Source: Longitalea arenae (lineage in GTDB: Bacteria > Bacteroidota > Bacteroidia > Chitinophagales > Chitinophagaceae). From it: 64,000 nucleotides of DNA. Position 1 is the stretch's first letter; the number at the start of each line of letters is the position of its first letter. The stretch is taken from assembly GCF_016924755.1 (NCBI RefSeq), contig NZ_JAFFJX010000009.1, forward strand, positions 62,001-126,000, in the 5' to 3' direction. Below the pieces are notes generated by a model. It was not told where the DNA came from and made no database searches. It worked only from the letters and a program-made list of their open reading frames with translations. A program made the position numbers and the translations under genes. Shown one piece after another: positions 42,995 through 51,636 of the stretch.

Positions 42995-43447
42995 TTACAT
43001 TTCTACCGACCATTCATCTTCCACGATCTGCCAGTCGTTGAACTGTTCTTTACCGCCGCGGATCTTCCAGTCAGAATCGATGGTTAATTTTGAGCTGATG
43101 CCACCGCGTGGATTGCAAACCATCACCAGCCGTAAGCGGGCAGGTTCATATACAGCGATCAGATCATCATAAATGATGTTGATCAGTCTCTCGTAAGACA
43201 CCACGATGTTGCGCAGCTGGAAAACATAATGTTTCAGCGATTTCAATTCAATGATCTTCTTACCGGGATAGAAAGTGCAGTAGATCACTGCAAAATCAGG
43301 TTGCTCCTTAACACCCAGAAAAGTGAACTCAGGTATTTTGATCTTGATCTCATACGCCTGGCCAGTGGGGTTAGGGATCGGTTTTAAGATACTACGGTCT
43401 ATATCCTTGTAGGTTTTAACAGGTTCCCGGGTAATTTGTTCAGACAT
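42995..43447 (-). CDS. QueF-like (T-fold) protein lacking the catalytic cysteine
   Basis: 150 residues, close to unimodular QueF (NADPH-dependent preQ0 reductase). Shared features: 'PEFTFLGVKEQPDFA' (39-53), the QueF signature 'ELKSLKHYVFQLRN' (67-80), a 'NIIYDDL' helix and 'NPRGGISS'. In true QueF the first motif reads LCP-x-TGQPDF and the Cys forms the thioimide with preQ0. Here that position is Gly45, and the His before the substrate-binding Glu (Glu86) is Tyr85, while Asp51 is kept. Preq0 reduction by the known mechanism therefore looks impossible. It lies between metB and hom in a SAM-riboswitch operon. Function unknown. Confidence 0.82.
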   Translation of the reverse strand: MSEQITREPVKTYKDIDRSILKPIPNPTGQAYEIKIKIPEFTFLGVKEQPDFAVIYCTFYPGKKIIELKSLKHYVFQLRNIVVSYERLINIIYDDLIAVYEPARLRLVMVCNPRGGISSKLTIDSDWKIRGGKEQFNDWQIVEDEWSVEM

Positions 43448-43495
43448 GTTTTTTGCTGTTTAAAAAATACGGTAATGGCTATACTTTCCCTTTTG

Positions 43496-44680
43496 TTAAC
43501 AAGGCACTGCCTTGTCTGCAGCTGCTGTGATCACTGCGTTGGTCTTTTCCAATGCCTGTTGCAGATCCTGTAACAGATCGCCGGCATCTTCCAGGCCGAT
43601 ACTTAAGCGAATGAGGCTGTCGGTAACACCGGCTGCGCGGCGTTTTTCTGCCGGAATGGTTTTGTGCGTCATGCTGGCTGGATGGCTTACCAGGCTTTTA
43701 ATGCCCCCCAGGCTTTCGGCCAGTTTGAATAAGCTGGTGCTGGTGACAAAAGCGGTGGCTGCTTCCGCCGTATCTTCCTTCAGCGAAAAAGAAACGATGC
43801 CGCCAAAACCCCTGCTTTGCTTTTTGGCAATGGCATGATTATGATGATCCTTCAAGCCGGGATAATATACTTTATCAACGGCCGGGTGTTGCTGCAGGAA
43901 TTCGGCTACTTCCTGTGCGCTTCGGCAATGTTGTTGAATGCGCAGGTGCAGGGTTTCAATGCCGCGGATCACCAGCCAGCTGTCGAAGGGAGCCAGGATG
44001 GCGCCACAGGCATTTTGATAGAATTTGATTGTATCGCCCAGTTCCTTGTCTTTCGTCACTACCAGGCCGGCAATGAGGTCGCTGTGACCGCCCAGGTATT
44101 TGGTGGCAGAATGCACTACAATATCAGCTCCCAGCGAAATAGGTTGTTGTAATGCCGGTGAAGCAAAAGTGTTATCCACGCAAAGTAAACAGCGGTTGGC
44201 TTTGGCGATCTGTGCGATGGCTTCTATATCAGAGATCTTTAACGTTGGATTGGTAGGTGTTTCGAGCCAGATGAGTTTGGTGTTCGGTGTAATGGCGTTG
44301 AACACTTTTTCAGGATCGGTAGTATCAACAAAGTGTATGGTAACCCCATATTGCTGGTACACCTGGGTGAATAACCGGTATGCCCCTCCGTAGATATCGT
44401 CTACAGCTACAATTTCATCGCCGGGCTTTAACAGTTTGGCAATGGCGTCAATAGCCGCCAGTCCGCTGGAGAAGGCAAGTCCCACCTGGCCACCTTCCAG
44501 TTGAGCGATCAGCGTTTCGAGCGTAGCTCTGGTAGGGTTATTGGTTCTTGCATAATCAAACCCTTTATTAACGCCAGGCGCTTCCTGTACGAAGGTGGAG
44601 GTTTGATAAATAGGTACCGATACGGCGCCGGTCAGTGCATCTACAGGGATGCTGTGAATGAGTTGTGTTGTCGCTTGCAT
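43496..44680 (-). CDS. metB: Cystathionine gamma-synthase/lyase family enzyme
   Basis: 394 residues from ATG 44680 (an in-frame ATG three codons upstream at 44689 is possible). Cys/Met-metabolism PLP family: 'YARTNNPTRATLETLIAQLEGG' (PLP phosphate and Tyr), 'ETPTNPTLKISDI', 'VDNTFASPALQQP', PLP lysine in 'HSATKYLGGHSDLIAG', and 'SLGGIKSLVSHPASMTH' at the active site. Members act as cystathionine gamma-synthase, gamma-lyase or O-acylhomoserine sulfhydrylase and sequence alone does not separate them well; the SAM riboswitch in front favours methionine synthesis. It heads an operon with the QueF-like gene (48-bp gap) and hom. Confidence 0.9.
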   Translation of the reverse strand: MQATTQLIHSIPVDALTGAVSVPIYQTSTFVQEAPGVNKGFDYARTNNPTRATLETLIAQLEGGQVGLAFSSGLAAIDAIAKLLKPGDEIVAVDDIYGGAYRLFTQVYQQYGVTIHFVDTTDPEKVFNAITPNTKLIWLETPTNPTLKISDIEAIAQIAKANRCLLCVDNTFASPALQQPISLGADIVVHSATKYLGGHSDLIAGLVVTKDKELGDTIKFYQNACGAILAPFDSWLVIRGIETLHLRIQQHCRSAQEVAEFLQQHPAVDKVYYPGLKDHHNHAIAKKQSRGFGGIVSFSLKEDTAEAATAFVTSTSLFKLAESLGGIKSLVSHPASMTHKTIPAEKRRAAGVTDSLIRLSIGLEDAGDLLQDLQQALEKTNAVITAAADKAVPC

Positions 44681-44922
44681 GATAAACATTTTTTTGCTTC
44701 CATCCCTTTGCGTTAGGAAGTGGAAATGATAAATTGATTAAACAGTTGTACGTTGGCCAGTCATGTTATATCGACTATGCATTGTACATGTTCGCGACAG
44801 CACTTATCAAGAGTGTTCTTACAGGAGGAGTGTATTTTATTGTGAGCAGATCTTTTTGGGTTGATCTGGATCTTGCGATTCGTCCGTTACCTTCGCCCCC
44901 TGGCGGCTTTGGCGGATACAAT

Positions 44923-44953
44923 AAAAAAAGCTCTTCCGTAAGTCAGAAGAGCC
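44923..44953 (-). terminator. Riboswitch expression-platform terminator
   Basis: On the minus strand GCTCTTC (44952-44946) pairs with GAAGAGC (44936-44930), followed by seven T (44929-44923). The loop carries TCTGACTTA, the antiterminator partner. Confidence 0.9.
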
Positions 44954-44996
44954 TTTCAATATGTTGTAATTCAGTATTGTAGAAGCTTTTATCTGA

Positions 44997-45113
44997 CTTA
45001 TCTGTCCCGCCTTCCGCGGGATGGAGTTGGCACCTTACAGCGGTTCTATGGAGAACCAGCGTGCAGGTTGTCAAGGCTTCATCGGGCCATTTCCCTCAGC
45101 CTTTCTTGATAAG
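44997..45113 (-). promoter_or_regulatory. SAM-I (S-box) riboswitch
   Basis: Minus strand, 117 nt. P1 CTTATC (45113-45108) / GATAAG (45002-44997). The conserved core is visible in order: AGAAAGGCTGAGGGA, GGCCC, TGAAGCC, GACAACC, then after a variable stem AAGGTGCCAACTCC, followed by a GC-rich P4 hairpin (CCCGCGGAAGGCGGG). The 3' strand of P1 continues into TAAGTCAGA (45000-44992), exactly complementary to TCTGACTTA (44947-44939) in the terminator loop, giving a nine-pair antiterminator. With SAM bound, P1 forms and the terminator stops transcription of metB. Confidence 0.95.
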
Positions 45114-45133
45114 CGATGTGTAAAGAACTGGTG

Positions 45134-45164
45134 CAAAGATAATCACCGTTTCTAAATTGTCAAA
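45134..45164 (-). promoter_or_regulatory. met operon promoter
   Basis: On the minus strand TTTG (45164-45161), exactly 19 bp, TATCTTTG (45141-45134): a perfect Bacteroidota consensus. The RNA would start about 15 nt before riboswitch P1. Confidence 0.92.
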
Positions 45165-45205
45165 TTTCTTTTTAATATGACTGTCTAACCGGTTAAAACA
45201 GGTAA

Positions 45206-45241
45206 CAAAAAAAATCCTCCCGACAGGTCGTTCGGGAGGAT
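45206..45241 (-). terminator. Terminator of the 45304-45966 barrel gene
   Basis: Minus strand: ATCCTCCCGA / TCGGGAGGAT, 10-bp perfect stem followed by eight T (A run at 45207-45214). Confidence 0.92.
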
Positions 45242-45303
45242 CCTTTAATGTATCCATTTAAGAATTTGCAAGGGCTATATGCGAGCCAGTTGGGTAGAGT
45301 TCA

Positions 45304-45966
45304 TTAGAAGCGGTAGCCAACTGAAATGCCAAAACCGGTATTTTTGATTTTGGTGTTATCAACCTTTTCGCCATCAATTTTAGGGAACAGGTTAGACATA
45401 CCAAGTTGAGCGTTCAACTGGAAAGACAGTTTGCTGCTCAATTCATAACCAGCTGTCAAGTTACCACCAAAGTCTAAGCCTTTCATGTACCAGGCATCAC
45501 CGTTGGCAAACTCTGTGGCTTCTTTTTGATCCAGATCATTGCTGAATTTGATATCTACATCTTCACCGTCGCCTTTAATTTTTCCGCCGATACCGAAACC
45601 AACGTAGGGACCAACACCCAGGATCAGTTTACCTGCTCCTAATGTAGGTTTGTAAATAAAGCTAACTGGCACTTCAATGTAAGAAAGGTTGAACTTACCG
45701 TCGCCTTCTTCAGCTTTAGCACCTTTTGTGCTGAATAATAAACCAGGTTGGAGATAAAAGTCGGTGGCAACTGGGATCTCAGCATTTGCACCGATATGAA
45801 AACCTGTTTTCATTTTGAATTCGAGATCTTCACCACCCAGTTCACCATTCAGGTTCTGGAAGTTAACGCCGGCGCGGATACCAAAGGTCGTTTTAGCATC
45901 CTGGGCTTTAGAGGTTAAAGCAAATGCAGTGGTTGCCAAAGCAAGCAACAAAACTTTTGATTTCAT
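45304..45966 (-). CDS. Outer-membrane beta-barrel protein, PorT-like family (paralogue 1)
   Basis: 220 residues. Signal peptide 'MKSKVLLLALATTAFALTSKAQ', then an eight-stranded-type small barrel: 'TFGIRAGVNFQNLNGE', 'FHIGANAEIPVATDFYLQPGLLFSTKGAKAEEGDG', 'YIEVPVSFIYKPTLGAGKLILGVGPYVGFGIGGKI', final 'FGISVGYRF' ending in Phe. This is the common OMP_b-brl_2/PorT-like family. Its role is unknown. It is about 60% similar to the next gene along, a tandem duplicate. Confidence 0.88.
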   Translation of the reverse strand: MKSKVLLLALATTAFALTSKAQDAKTTFGIRAGVNFQNLNGELGGEDLEFKMKTGFHIGANAEIPVATDFYLQPGLLFSTKGAKAEEGDGKFNLSYIEVPVSFIYKPTLGAGKLILGVGPYVGFGIGGKIKGDGEDVDIKFSNDLDQKEATEFANGDAWYMKGLDFGGNLTAGYELSSKLSFQLNAQLGMSNLFPKIDGEKVDNTKIKNTGFGISVGYRF

Positions 45967-46118
45967 AACTAATTGATAGGGTTTTTTAATTGTTAATTAG
46001 GAAATGGATTTTTAACGGGATACATTTAAGCTTAAGGCTTGCTAATAAACGCATGATAAACGTTTAAATTGCGTAGGTGTTTACCCCTAACCTGAAAAAC
46101 CTTTGTTTATTTTAAAAC

Positions 46119-46150
46119 AAAAGCCGTCCCGATATACCGGAACGGCTTTA
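46119..46150 (-). terminator. Terminator of the 46216-46869 barrel gene
   Basis: Minus strand: AAAGCCGT ... ACGGCTTT with inner CCGG/TCGG pairing and a T-rich tail (TTTTGTTTT). Confidence 0.85.
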
Positions 46151-46215
46151 TTGTGTTTCTTATACGATTATTCGTTTACCTGGCTCAGGAAATTTTCCAT
46201 CACCGAGCCCAATCC

Positions 46216-46869
46216 TTAAAAGCGATATCCCAAAGAGATGCCAAAACCAGTGTTCTTCCATTTGGTATCGTCGGAGACGCCAGTAACTTTAGGATTGATC
46301 TTTACCATGCCTAATTGCGCATTCAACTGGGCAGAGAACTTACTGGTGAATTCATAACCAACCAGGAAGTTGCCACCAGCATCAAACCGCTTAAGATAGG
46401 GGGTAGCACTATTCCACTGTGCACTAGTTACCTCTTTTTCGAACTCAATATCAGTATCATCTCCATTTGTGTCAGAGATTTTACCTCCCACAGCAAATGC
46501 AACGTAGGGTCCTATGCCGAGCAATAATTTGCCTGCGCCCAACGCGGGTTTGTACAGAAAATTGATGGGTACTTCTACATACGATAATTTCACCTTGACA
46601 TCATCGTCTACATCACTTTTTGCTCCTTTGGTTGAGAACAAAACACCGGGCTGTACGTAAAAATCGGTGGCTACCGGTATTTCTGCATTTACACCAACAT
46701 GAAACCCGGTTTTGATCTTGTTATCAAGGTCGGCGCCGCCTGCATTCTCCCCGTTAATGTTCTGAAAGTTAACGCCAGCACGTAGTCCAAACGTAGTTTT
46801 GTCCTGCGCTTTGGTGCCAACTGCAAGTGCTGTAGTTGCCAGTGCAAACAAAATGGCTTTTGTTTTCAT
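46216..46869 (-). CDS. Outer-membrane beta-barrel protein, PorT-like family (paralogue 2)
   Basis: 217 residues from the ATG at 46869. The frame runs on to 46905, but the signal peptide 'MKTKAILFALATTALAVGTKAQ' starts here. It has the same strand pattern and motifs as the neighbour ('TFGLRAGVNFQNINGE', 'FHVGVNAEIPVATDFYVQPGVLFSTKGAK', 'FGISLGYRF'). Each copy has its own terminator, so they are separately transcribed. The main differences are in acidic surface loops ('DTNGDDTDIEFEKE'). Confidence 0.88.
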   Translation of the reverse strand: MKTKAILFALATTALAVGTKAQDKTTFGLRAGVNFQNINGENAGGADLDNKIKTGFHVGVNAEIPVATDFYVQPGVLFSTKGAKSDVDDDVKVKLSYVEVPINFLYKPALGAGKLLLGIGPYVAFAVGGKISDTNGDDTDIEFEKEVTSAQWNSATPYLKRFDAGGNFLVGYEFTSKFSAQLNAQLGMVKINPKVTGVSDDTKWKNTGFGISLGYRF

Positions 46870-46933
46870 AACTAATAGTGTTGAAGGTTTTTGAAAAAAA
46901 TTCAAATGATGGTATTTCTAATTAATATAGCAA

Positions 46934-47605
46934 TTATTGACCAGCTTCTTTCTTCGCATCTGCCTTCATCTTTTCATTGGCAGTGATCAAAAAGTCTACA
47001 CGGCGGTTTTGTGAACGTCCATCTTCTGTATCGTTGGTAGCTACCGGTGCAGTTTCTCCAAAGCCTTTAATTCTGATACGGCCGCTGGCAACGCCTTTGT
47101 TCCGTAAGAAAGCGGCTACAGATGAAGCTCTTTTTTCAGAAAGGGTCTGGTTGTATTCATCCGAACCTTTGCTGTCGGTATGCCCCTGGATCTCGATATC
47201 GGTATCAGGATAAGCTTTTAATACTTCAACCAGTTTGTTCAGGTTGGTAGAAGCGCCTGAAGAAAGATCAGAGCTATTGAAGGCGAATAAGATCTTGTCG
47301 CTGAATTCAACAACGATACCTTCACCAACACGCTCAACTTTGGCACCAGGTACTTTGTTCTCGATCTCTTTTGCTTGTTTGTCCATTTTTTTACCGATAA
47401 CAGCACCTGTAACACCACCTACAGTTGCCCCAATGATGGCGCCTAATGCCGTATTACCAGCTGCTTTTCCTATTACTGCACCAACGGCGCCGCCGCCTGC
47501 TGTTCCAATAATAGCTCCTTTGGTTGTTTTGTTCATGCTTTTACAGCCACCGAGAATAATAGCTACGGCGGCGATACTTGTCAGGGTTTTTTGGATTGAT
47601 CTCAT
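46934..47605 (-). CDS. OmpA family lipoprotein with glycine-zipper domain
   Basis: 223 residues. Signal with lipobox 'IILGGC' (Cys21), so it is anchored as a lipoprotein. A glycine-zipper segment (about 29-70, 'GAIIGTAGGGAVGAVIGKAAG', 'GAIIGATVGGVTGAVIGKKM') is followed by a C-terminal OmpA peptidoglycan-binding domain: 'ILFAFNSSDL', 'EIQGHTDSKGSDEYNQTLSEKRASSVAAFL' and 'GFGETAPVATNDTEDGRSQNRRVDFLI'. It probably ties the outer membrane to peptidoglycan. Resembles YiaD/Pal-type proteins common in Bacteroidota. Confidence 0.92.
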   Translation of the reverse strand: MRSIQKTLTSIAAVAIILGGCKSMNKTTKGAIIGTAGGGAVGAVIGKAAGNTALGAIIGATVGGVTGAVIGKKMDKQAKEIENKVPGAKVERVGEGIVVEFSDKILFAFNSSDLSSGASTNLNKLVEVLKAYPDTDIEIQGHTDSKGSDEYNQTLSEKRASSVAAFLRNKGVASGRIRIKGFGETAPVATNDTEDGRSQNRRVDFLITANEKMKADAKKEAGQ

Positions 47606-47750
47606 ATTATATTGTTTTAGTAAAGACTACGTTATGACCGTCCAAGAGCTTTCAAATTATATACCACAATATGGATTTAAAGCTACAGGGTTGATTATGA
47701 GGCGCAAATATCTTAAAGGATTATCAACATTCCTACTGTTTTTTTGTTCT

Positions 47751-47758
47751 TATCTTTG
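47751..47758 (+). promoter_or_regulatory. uvrA promoter -7 box
   Basis: TATCTTTG, a perfect TAnnTTTG match, about 66 bp before the uvrA ATG. The -33 element is not obvious. No SOS-box-like palindrome was noticed. Confidence 0.55.
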
Positions 47759-47824
47759 ACAAATTATTTAGTAAAATCAACCGGGTTGGTGTAATTTCCC
47801 ACAAAATAAAAGGCGTACGTTTTT

Positions 47825-50752
47825 ATGGCAGATGTGAAAGCTAAAAAACCGGCTCCATTAAAGAGCGAACAAAAAGCCGGTGCCGAAACCGATGAGGCTA
47901 TTCATGTTTTTGGAGCGCGGGTTCACAATCTTAAGAATATCGATATCAGTATTCCCAAAAATAAACTGGTTGTAATAACAGGTATCAGCGGCAGTGGAAA
48001 ATCATCACTGGCCTTCGATACGATATATGCGGAGGGGCAACGCCGTTATATGGAAAGTTTTGGCGCCTATGCGCGTCAGTTCATTGGTGATATGGAGCGG
48101 CCTGATGTAGATAAGATCACAGGCCTCTCGCCGGTCATTTCCATTGAACAGAAGACCACTAACAAGAACCCACGTTCAACTGTTGGAACGATCACAGAAG
48201 TGTATGATTTTCTGCGATTATTGTTTGCCCGCGTTGGGGAGGCTTATAGTTACAATACGGGGAAAAAAATGGTCAAGTTCAGTGAAGAAGAGATCGTTGA
48301 TAACATCTATAAAAAGTTCAAGGGAAAGAAGATAACATTACTCGCTCCATTGGTGCGCGGACGTAAAGGACATTATCGCGAACTGTTTGAAGATATTCGC
48401 AAAAAAGGTTATCTCAAAGTGCGCGTTGATGGGGAAGTGCAAGATCTTGTTCCCAAAATGCAGGTCGACCGTTATAAGATCCATGACATTGAAGTGGTGA
48501 TCGATCGAATGGCAGTTGCAGATGATATGAAAGTGCGGTTAAGCCAGAGCGTTCAGAAGACCTTGCAAATGGGTAAGGAACTCATGTTCCTGCTGGTGCA
48601 TGATGCCGGTGCTGCCAATGGAAAAAATGGTAAAACACCTGCGGAGCTGCTGGTGCAATATTCCCGTCAGCTAATGTGCGAAGACACCGGCATCAGCTAT
48701 GAAGAACCATCTCCCAACAGTTTTTCATTTAACAGTCCATACGGCGCTTGCCCGGTCTGTAAGGGCCTTGGTAATGTTTACCAGATAAGTATGGAAGCAG
48801 TGATCCCTGATCTTTCATTATCCATTAATGAAGGCGGCATAACACCACTGGGCGAAGAAAGAGATAACTATGTGTTCAGCCAGGTGCAACGGCTTGCAAA
48901 GAAACACAAGTTCAGTCTCGATGTGCCTTTGAAAGAGATGCCCAAGAAAGCCCTCAACCTGGTCTTGTATGGCAATGAAGCCGGTGATCATGAAGAGCTG
49001 CTCGATTTTGATGCTATTAATCCTGAAGCAAATATATATACCGAAGAGTTCGAAGGAGTAGTACCACAATTAAAAAGGTGGTTCGCTGCCAGCTCAAGTG
49101 ATTCTGTTCGTCAATGGACGGAACAGTTCATGGAATTAAAGACCTGTACAAGCTGTGGCGGCGCACGATTAAAAAAAGAAAGTTTGTGGTTCAAGGTGGA
49201 CGAAAGAAATATTGCCGAGCTCAGCGAACTGAATCTTGATAAACTGATGCAATGGTTCAAAGGTATCGAGAAAAGATTATCTACCAAGCAAAATACCATT
49301 GCCAAAGATGTGTTGAAAGAGATCAGGGAACGCTTACAGTTCCTGCTCGATGTTGGTTTGAACTATCTCACCCTTAACCGCTCATCGCGAACGCTCAGCG
49401 GTGGTGAGTCGCAACGCATCCGGCTCGCTACACAGATCGGCTCGCAATTACAGGGCATCACCTATATTCTGGATGAACCAAGCATCGGGTTACATCAACG
49501 CGATAACCACCGCTTAATTGAAGCGTTGAAGAACCTGCGTAACATTGGTAACAGCGTGCTCGTGGTAGAACACGATAAAGATATTATGATGGCGGCCGAT
49601 CACCTCGTTGATATCGGTCCCAAAGCCGGTTTTCATGGAGGCAGGGTAGTGGCGCAGGGAGAACCCGCTGCTTTATTGAAATTGGATACCCTCACATCTG
49701 CTTATCTGAATGGCATTCGCGAAATAGCAGTGCCTAAGGAAAGGAGAAAGGGCAATGGAAAGGTGCTGGAATTAATTGGCGCCAATGGCAATAACCTGCA
49801 AAAGGTTAATGCTAAATTCCCCCTGGGAAAGTTGATCGTGGCCACTGGCGTGAGCGGCAGTGGAAAATCAACCCTCATCATTGAGACCTTGTATCCCATA
49901 TTAAGCAAACATGCCTATAACTCGCGGATGACGCCGCTTGAATATAAAAATGTCAAAGGACTCGAACATATAGATAAGGTAATTGAGATCGATCAGTCGC
50001 CGATCGGCCGTACACCAAGAAGCAATCCGGCAACCTATTGCGGCTTTTTTACGGATATCCGAACCTTGTTTGCTTCTGTGCCCGAAGCCAAGATCCGCGG
50101 TTACAATGCCGGGCGCTTCTCCTTCAATGTAAAAAGCGGCCGTTGCGATGTGTGTGAAGGCGGTGGTATGCGGGTGATCGAAATGAACTTTTTACCTGAT
50201 GTATACGTACACTGCGAAAAATGCCAGGGTAAACGGTATAACCGCGAAACCCTTGAGATCAGGTATAAGGGTAAAAGCATCAGCGATGTACTGGATATGA
50301 CGGTGGATGATGCCGTTGAATTCTTTCAGAATGTGCCTTATTTATACCGGAAGATAAAAGTGTTACAGGAAGTTGGACTGGGATACATTACCCTGGGACA
50401 AAGCGCCGTCACTTTAAGCGGGGGAGAAGCGCAACGCGTGAAACTCGCTACTGAACTGTCGAAAAAAGATACCGGTAAAACATTTTACATCCTCGATGAA
50501 CCAACTACCGGATTGCATTTCGAAGATATCCAGCATTTGCTGGATGTATTAAATAAGCTGGTTGACCGCGGCAATACAGTGCTGGTGATAGAACATAACA
50601 TGGATGTTATAAAAGTGGCCGATCATATTATTGACCTGGGGCCTGAAGGCGGTGACGGGGGCGGACAGATCCTTTTTGAAGGAACTCCGGAAGAGCTGCT
50701 GAAAGTTAAAACCAGTCACACCGCTAAATTTTTAAAAGAAGAATTAAAATAA
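47825..50752 (+). CDS. uvrA: Excinuclease ABC subunit A
   Basis: 975 residues, slightly longer than the usual 940 because of an N-terminal Lys/Ala-rich tail. Two ABC modules: Walker A 'GISGSGKSSLAFDTIYAEGQRRY' and 'GVSGSGKSTLIIETLYP'; signatures 'LSGGESQRIRLATQIGS' and 'LSGGEAQRVKLATELSK'. Zinc sites include 'CPVCKGLG'/'CTSCGGARL' and 'CDVCEGGGMRVIEMNFLPDVYVHCEKCQG'. It recognises DNA lesions in nucleotide excision repair with UvrB. The start ATG follows a good promoter. It is co-transcribed with the nucleotidase gene 8 bp downstream. Confidence 0.97.
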   Translation: MADVKAKKPAPLKSEQKAGAETDEAIHVFGARVHNLKNIDISIPKNKLVVITGISGSGKSSLAFDTIYAEGQRRYMESFGAYARQFIGDMERPDVDKITGLSPVISIEQKTTNKNPRSTVGTITEVYDFLRLLFARVGEAYSYNTGKKMVKFSEEEIVDNIYKKFKGKKITLLAPLVRGRKGHYRELFEDIRKKGYLKVRVDGEVQDLVPKMQVDRYKIHDIEVVIDRMAVADDMKVRLSQSVQKTLQMGKELMFLLVHDAGAANGKNGKTPAELLVQYSRQLMCEDTGISYEEPSPNSFSFNSPYGACPVCKGLGNVYQISMEAVIPDLSLSINEGGITPLGEERDNYVFSQVQRLAKKHKFSLDVPLKEMPKKALNLVLYGNEAGDHEELLDFDAINPEANIYTEEFEGVVPQLKRWFAASSSDSVRQWTEQFMELKTCTSCGGARLKKESLWFKVDERNIAELSELNLDKLMQWFKGIEKRLSTKQNTIAKDVLKEIRERLQFLLDVGLNYLTLNRSSRTLSGGESQRIRLATQIGSQLQGITYILDEPSIGLHQRDNHRLIEALKNLRNIGNSVLVVEHDKDIMMAADHLVDIGPKAGFHGGRVVAQGEPAALLKLDTLTSAYLNGIREIAVPKERRKGNGKVLELIGANGNNLQKVNAKFPLGKLIVATGVSGSGKSTLIIETLYPILSKHAYNSRMTPLEYKNVKGLEHIDKVIEIDQSPIGRTPRSNPATYCGFFTDIRTLFASVPEAKIRGYNAGRFSFNVKSGRCDVCEGGGMRVIEMNFLPDVYVHCEKCQGKRYNRETLEIRYKGKSISDVLDMTVDDAVEFFQNVPYLYRKIKVLQEVGLGYITLGQSAVTLSGGEAQRVKLATELSKKDTGKTFYILDEPTTGLHFEDIQHLLDVLNKLVDRGNTVLVIEHNMDVIKVADHIIDLGPEGGDGGGQILFEGTPEELLKVKTSHTAKFLKEELK

Positions 50753-50760
50753 ACCTGTCA

Positions 50761-51285
50761 ATGGAAAGAGTAATAATAGATATGGATGAGGTCATTGCCG
50801 ATCCTATGGGGGCAATGATAGCCTGGTATGAAAAGGAATATGGATTGCCGGTTGATCATAGTAAAATGAAAGGGTCCTGGTTGTTCGGCTTTCCCGAGCA
50901 ACACCAGGTGCTGGTGCGTGAGCGTTTATATGAACCCGGTTTCTTCCGCAACCTGCCGGTAATGAAAGACAGTGTGGAGGTATTGAAGGAAATGAATAAG
51001 CGTTATGAGATCTTTATTGTATCTGCAGCTACCGAGTTCCCCAATTCATTAAAAGAAAAGCTCGACTGGTTATTAGAGCATTTCCCGTATTTCACCTGGA
51101 AGCAGTTAGTGCTTTGCGGTGAGAAGCGCATGGTATATGGCGATCATATGATCGATGATCATGTACGGCACCTGCAGCATTTCAATGGAAAAAAGCACCT
51201 TTTTACGGCTGCCCACAACAAAGATGTAACCGGTTACGACCGCATCAATAACTGGCAAGAAGCGGCCGGTATATTCTTAAAATAA
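50761..51285 (+). CDS. 5'(3')-deoxyribonucleotidase family HAD phosphatase
   Basis: 174 residues. HAD motif I 'IIDMDEVIADPMGAM' (two catalytic Asp), motif II Ser/Thr in 'FIVSAATEFPNSL', Lys in the 'LKEKLDWLL' helix region, and motif IV 'YGDHMIDDH'. It matches the NT5C/YorS-like family that dephosphorylates dNMPs or similar nucleotides. It is only 8 bp from uvrA, so a nucleotide-salvage or sanitising job linked to repair is a reasonable guess. Substrate not established. Confidence 0.88.
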   Translation: MERVIIDMDEVIADPMGAMIAWYEKEYGLPVDHSKMKGSWLFGFPEQHQVLVRERLYEPGFFRNLPVMKDSVEVLKEMNKRYEIFIVSAATEFPNSLKEKLDWLLEHFPYFTWKQLVLCGEKRMVYGDHMIDDHVRHLQHFNGKKHLFTAAHNKDVTGYDRINNWQEAAGIFLK

Positions 51286-51308
51286 ATGCACTGAAATAGT
51301 CAATAGAT

Positions 51309-51340
51309 GGGGTGTCCGCCGCGGCGGATGCCCTTTTTTT
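51309..51340 (+). terminator. uvrA operon terminator
   Basis: GGGTGTCCGCC / GGCGGATGCCC with a 2-nt loop core and seven T. Confidence 0.85.
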
Positions 51341-51375
51341 ATGGCCCGGGCCCTTACAGGCTGCACCCTTGGCCT

Positions 51376-51413
51376 AAAAAACAAGTAGCCGGCAATTATT
51401 CATCGCCGGCTAC
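51376..51413 (-). terminator. Terminator of the T9SS-tail gene
   Basis: Minus strand: GTAGCCGGC / GCCGGCTAC, 9-bp perfect stem with an 11-nt loop, then CTTGTTTTTTA. It lies about 220 bp beyond the stop of the minus-strand gene; the interval between holds no gene. Confidence 0.75.
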
Positions 51414-51636
51414 TGAGGATACTGGCATTAACCAGAAGAAGTTTGTGGTCCAATAAGCAGGTGCAGGGAGTGATTAATAAAATCTTTGTGTTTCAGGGTA
51501 CTTAAAAATAGGGAACGGATCAGGTTTTGACTCAACCGGATATATGGATTTTACTAATTTCCCTGCAGCTTATTGGATTATAAGTTGTGGTAGCAAAGAG
51601 CTTTTTGTGTTGCCTGTACGGCAACCGCAAACTGAT

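Noticed and set aside
44734-44982. 82-codon plus-strand frame
   Set aside because: It lies antisense to the metB leader and covers the riboswitch terminator; the minus-strand RNA structure explains the sequence.
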